7,208 nucleotides of DNA from assembly GCA_027294925.1 (NCBI GenBank), contig JAPULM010000637.1, positions 1 through 7,208 on the forward strand, written 5' to 3'. The notes beneath the pieces are model-generated. The model was given only the letters and a program-made list of their open reading frames with translations. It was not told the DNA's origin and ran no database searches. Below, in pieces: positions 6,201 through 7,208 of the stretch. The translations under genes were made by a program, and so were the position numbers. This DNA comes from a bacterium (GTDB lineage Bacteria > Tectomicrobia > Entotheonellia > Entotheonellales > Entotheonellaceae). How positions within the stretch are numbered: the stretch's first letter is position 1; each line of letters opens with the position of its first letter.

Positions 6201-6851
6201 ATGGTGACGCGATGGACCAACGTTGATAATAGGTCAACTGCACTACAGCAGCATATCGATGCGCTGCAGGCCTGCCGACAGTGTTCGGCCATGCAGCCGC
6301 AACCCGTAGCTGGTCAAGCTGTATATAGCAAGATTATGCTGCTGGGGCAGGCGCCGGGCGATAAAGAGCCGGTCATGCAAAGACCGTTTGCCTGGACGGC
6401 CGGTAAGACCTTGTTTAAATGGTTCCAGGATGCCTGCGGTGTGGATGAGGCGACTTTTCGTTCTCGTGTCTATATGGCGGCTGTGTGTCGGTGTTTTCCT
6501 GGCAAAAAGCCTAGAGGAGGTGATCGGGTTCCCAGTGCAGAGGAAATTAATAACTGCGCGCGCTGGTTGCAGGCTGAAATGGCGTTGCTTAAACCCGCCT
6601 TGGTATTGCCGGTGGGGAAACTTGCAATTGCTCAGCTGATGGACTACCAGGCCATGGAAACTCACATTGGTCAGCAATTTCGCTGCACCTATGCCGGCTA
6701 TACATTTGATGCAATCCCTCTGCCGCATCCGTCGGGCGCATCGCCGTGGCCGCGCATGGAACCTGGCAAAACGCTGCTCAACCGTGCGCTACGTCTAATT
6801 GCTGAGCATCCGGCAATGGTTTGTATGATTAATGATGCCCCTGTGCGTTAG
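6201..6851 (+). CDS. Uracil-DNA glycosylase superfamily protein, iron-sulfur (family 4-like)
   Basis: This 216-residue protein resembles the Fe-S uracil-DNA glycosylases, which excise uracil from DNA in base-excision repair. Motif A is GQAPGDKE (49-56), followed by RPFAWTAGKTLF; motif B is LPHPSGAS (174-181). Cysteines 25 and 28 (CRQC), 96 and/or 98 (VCRCFPGK) and 119 (NNCARW) fit the spacing of the family's four cluster ligands. The usual catalytic Glu of family 4 (GEAPG or GEGPG) is Gln50 here, and the KRRIH insert of UDGX is not seen. Activity may therefore differ, so I do not assign udg. I chose ATG 6201 because GGGGG lies five bases upstream. ATG 6198 (3 bases earlier) and ATG 6162 (13 residues longer, no ribosome site) are alternatives. 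Its stop codon sits inside a 19-bp inverted repeat. Probably co-transcribed with the luciferase-like gene. Confidence 0.85.
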   Translation: MVTRWTNVDNRSTALQQHIDALQACRQCSAMQPQPVAGQAVYSKIMLLGQAPGDKEPVMQRPFAWTAGKTLFKWFQDACGVDEATFRSRVYMAAVCRCFPGKKPRGGDRVPSAEEINNCARWLQAEMALLKPALVLPVGKLAIAQLMDYQAMETHIGQQFRCTYAGYTFDAIPLPHPSGASPWPRMEPGKTLLNRALRLIAEHPAMVCMINDAPVR

Positions 6852-6874
6852 GGCACCCTAACGCACAGGGGCAT
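6835..6874. terminator. Perfect 19-bp inverted repeat between convergent genes, likely bidirectional terminator
   Basis: Bases 6835-6853 are the exact reverse complement of 6856-6874, with only CA between the arms; in RNA the innermost pairs would open to form the loop. The left arm contains the last five codons and the TAG of the glycosylase gene. The right arm ends 31 bases before the stop of the opposing gene. The stem is long and GC-rich, but no T-run follows on either side. A bidirectional terminator or a 3'-end stabilising structure is the best reading. Confidence 0.6.
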
Positions 6875-6905
6875 GTTGAGCGGTACGCAGTACTAGAATA
6901 GTTGA

Positions 6906-7208
6906 CTAAAACAGCACTTCAAACAAGTTAGAGCATATTGTACTGCCTGTTTCGCATATCTGATAGGTATAGGTGCCACCACCTTTTTTTCCGATGTTGT
7001 CGGTGTAGATCCCTATGTTTGGTGTGCTTTTGAGCAAAGCATCATTCCGATAGATGTCCACGTTTGCAGTGCTGACACCGCTCCAATTGAGGTCGACATG
7101 CTGGGCGCCTTTGACCTTATAACCGATGGCTGAGAGCGTGATGCTGGCGCCTACCGGCGTTGTAATTTGCGCCGTATTGGAAGGGCCTGAAATTCCGGAG
7201 CCGTTGTA
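6906..7208 (-). CDS. C-terminal end of a secreted protein with a fibronectin III-like domain (5' end outside window)
   Basis: The minus strand is open from the window edge to a TAG at 6906-6908, giving the last 100 residues of a longer protein. The first part, YNGSGISGPSNTAQITTP, looks like the final strand and linker of a preceding fibronectin III-like domain. Residues 26-100 form a second beta-sandwich with KGAQHVDLNWSG, ANVDIYRNDALL, YTDNIGKKGGGTYTYQIC and a Cys pair (85 and 92) that could form a disulfide. This type of terminal domain is known from exported subtilisin-like proteases and other secreted multidomain enzymes, but the catalytic part is not in view, so no activity is assigned. 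It converges on the glycosylase gene across the inverted repeat. A run of seven A residues in the coding strand (complement of about 6982-6988) is a possible slippage site; the frame is intact through it. Confidence 0.75.
   Translation of the reverse strand, partial: YNGSGISGPSNTAQITTPVGASITLSAIGYKVKGAQHVDLNWSGVSTANVDIYRNDALLKSTPNIGIYTDNIGKKGGGTYTYQICETGSTICSNLFEVLF

Overview
The window looks like chromosomal DNA from a free-living or host-associated bacterium of roughly balanced GC content. Clear Shine-Dalgarno sites precede most genes, and catabolic or redox genes are loosely packed on both strands. The mix of a COG2159-type amidohydrolase, a crotonase, a luciferase-like oxidoreductase and a selenoprotein would fit an uncultivated marine or sponge-associated lineage such as Tectomicrobia or a deltaproteobacterial group. 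That placement is a guess from gene content; no phylogenetic marker is present.

Layout, left to right. A metal-dependent amidohydrolase (31-1191, +) is followed by the 3' remnant of a SnoaL/NTF2-like gene on the minus strand (about 1239-1450). Next is an enoyl-CoA hydratase/isomerase family gene (1467-2207, +). Then comes the most notable gene, an ArsC-type arsenate reductase-like protein (2384-2737, +). Its codon 12, where the family has its catalytic Cys, is TGA, and a SECIS-like hairpin lies just downstream. A conventional gene call would start at a TTG after the TGA and lose the active site. With TGA read as selenocysteine, the protein has His8, Sec12, Arg60, Arg94 and Arg107, the same numbering as the active-site residues of plasmid R773 ArsC.

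A hairpin separates this gene from a convergent, exported TPR protein (2799-4844, -). That protein has thirteen exact 42-residue repeats and a C-terminal peptidoglycan-binding domain. A divergent intergenic region (4845-5106) leads into a luciferase-like flavin/F420-dependent oxidoreductase (5107-6156, +). It is closely followed by a uracil-DNA glycosylase superfamily protein (6201-6851, +). A perfect 19-bp inverted repeat overlaps the stop codon of that gene and separates it from the 3' end of a convergent secreted protein with a fibronectin-III-like terminal domain (6906-7208, -, partial).

No single pathway links the genes. The amidohydrolase, the crotonase and the luciferase-like enzyme are plausible accessory catabolic enzymes. 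The selenoprotein is a thiol-redox or detoxification enzyme. It implies that the host genome carries selA, selB, selC and selD elsewhere. There are no RNA genes, CRISPR arrays, transposases or recognisable mobile elements in the window.
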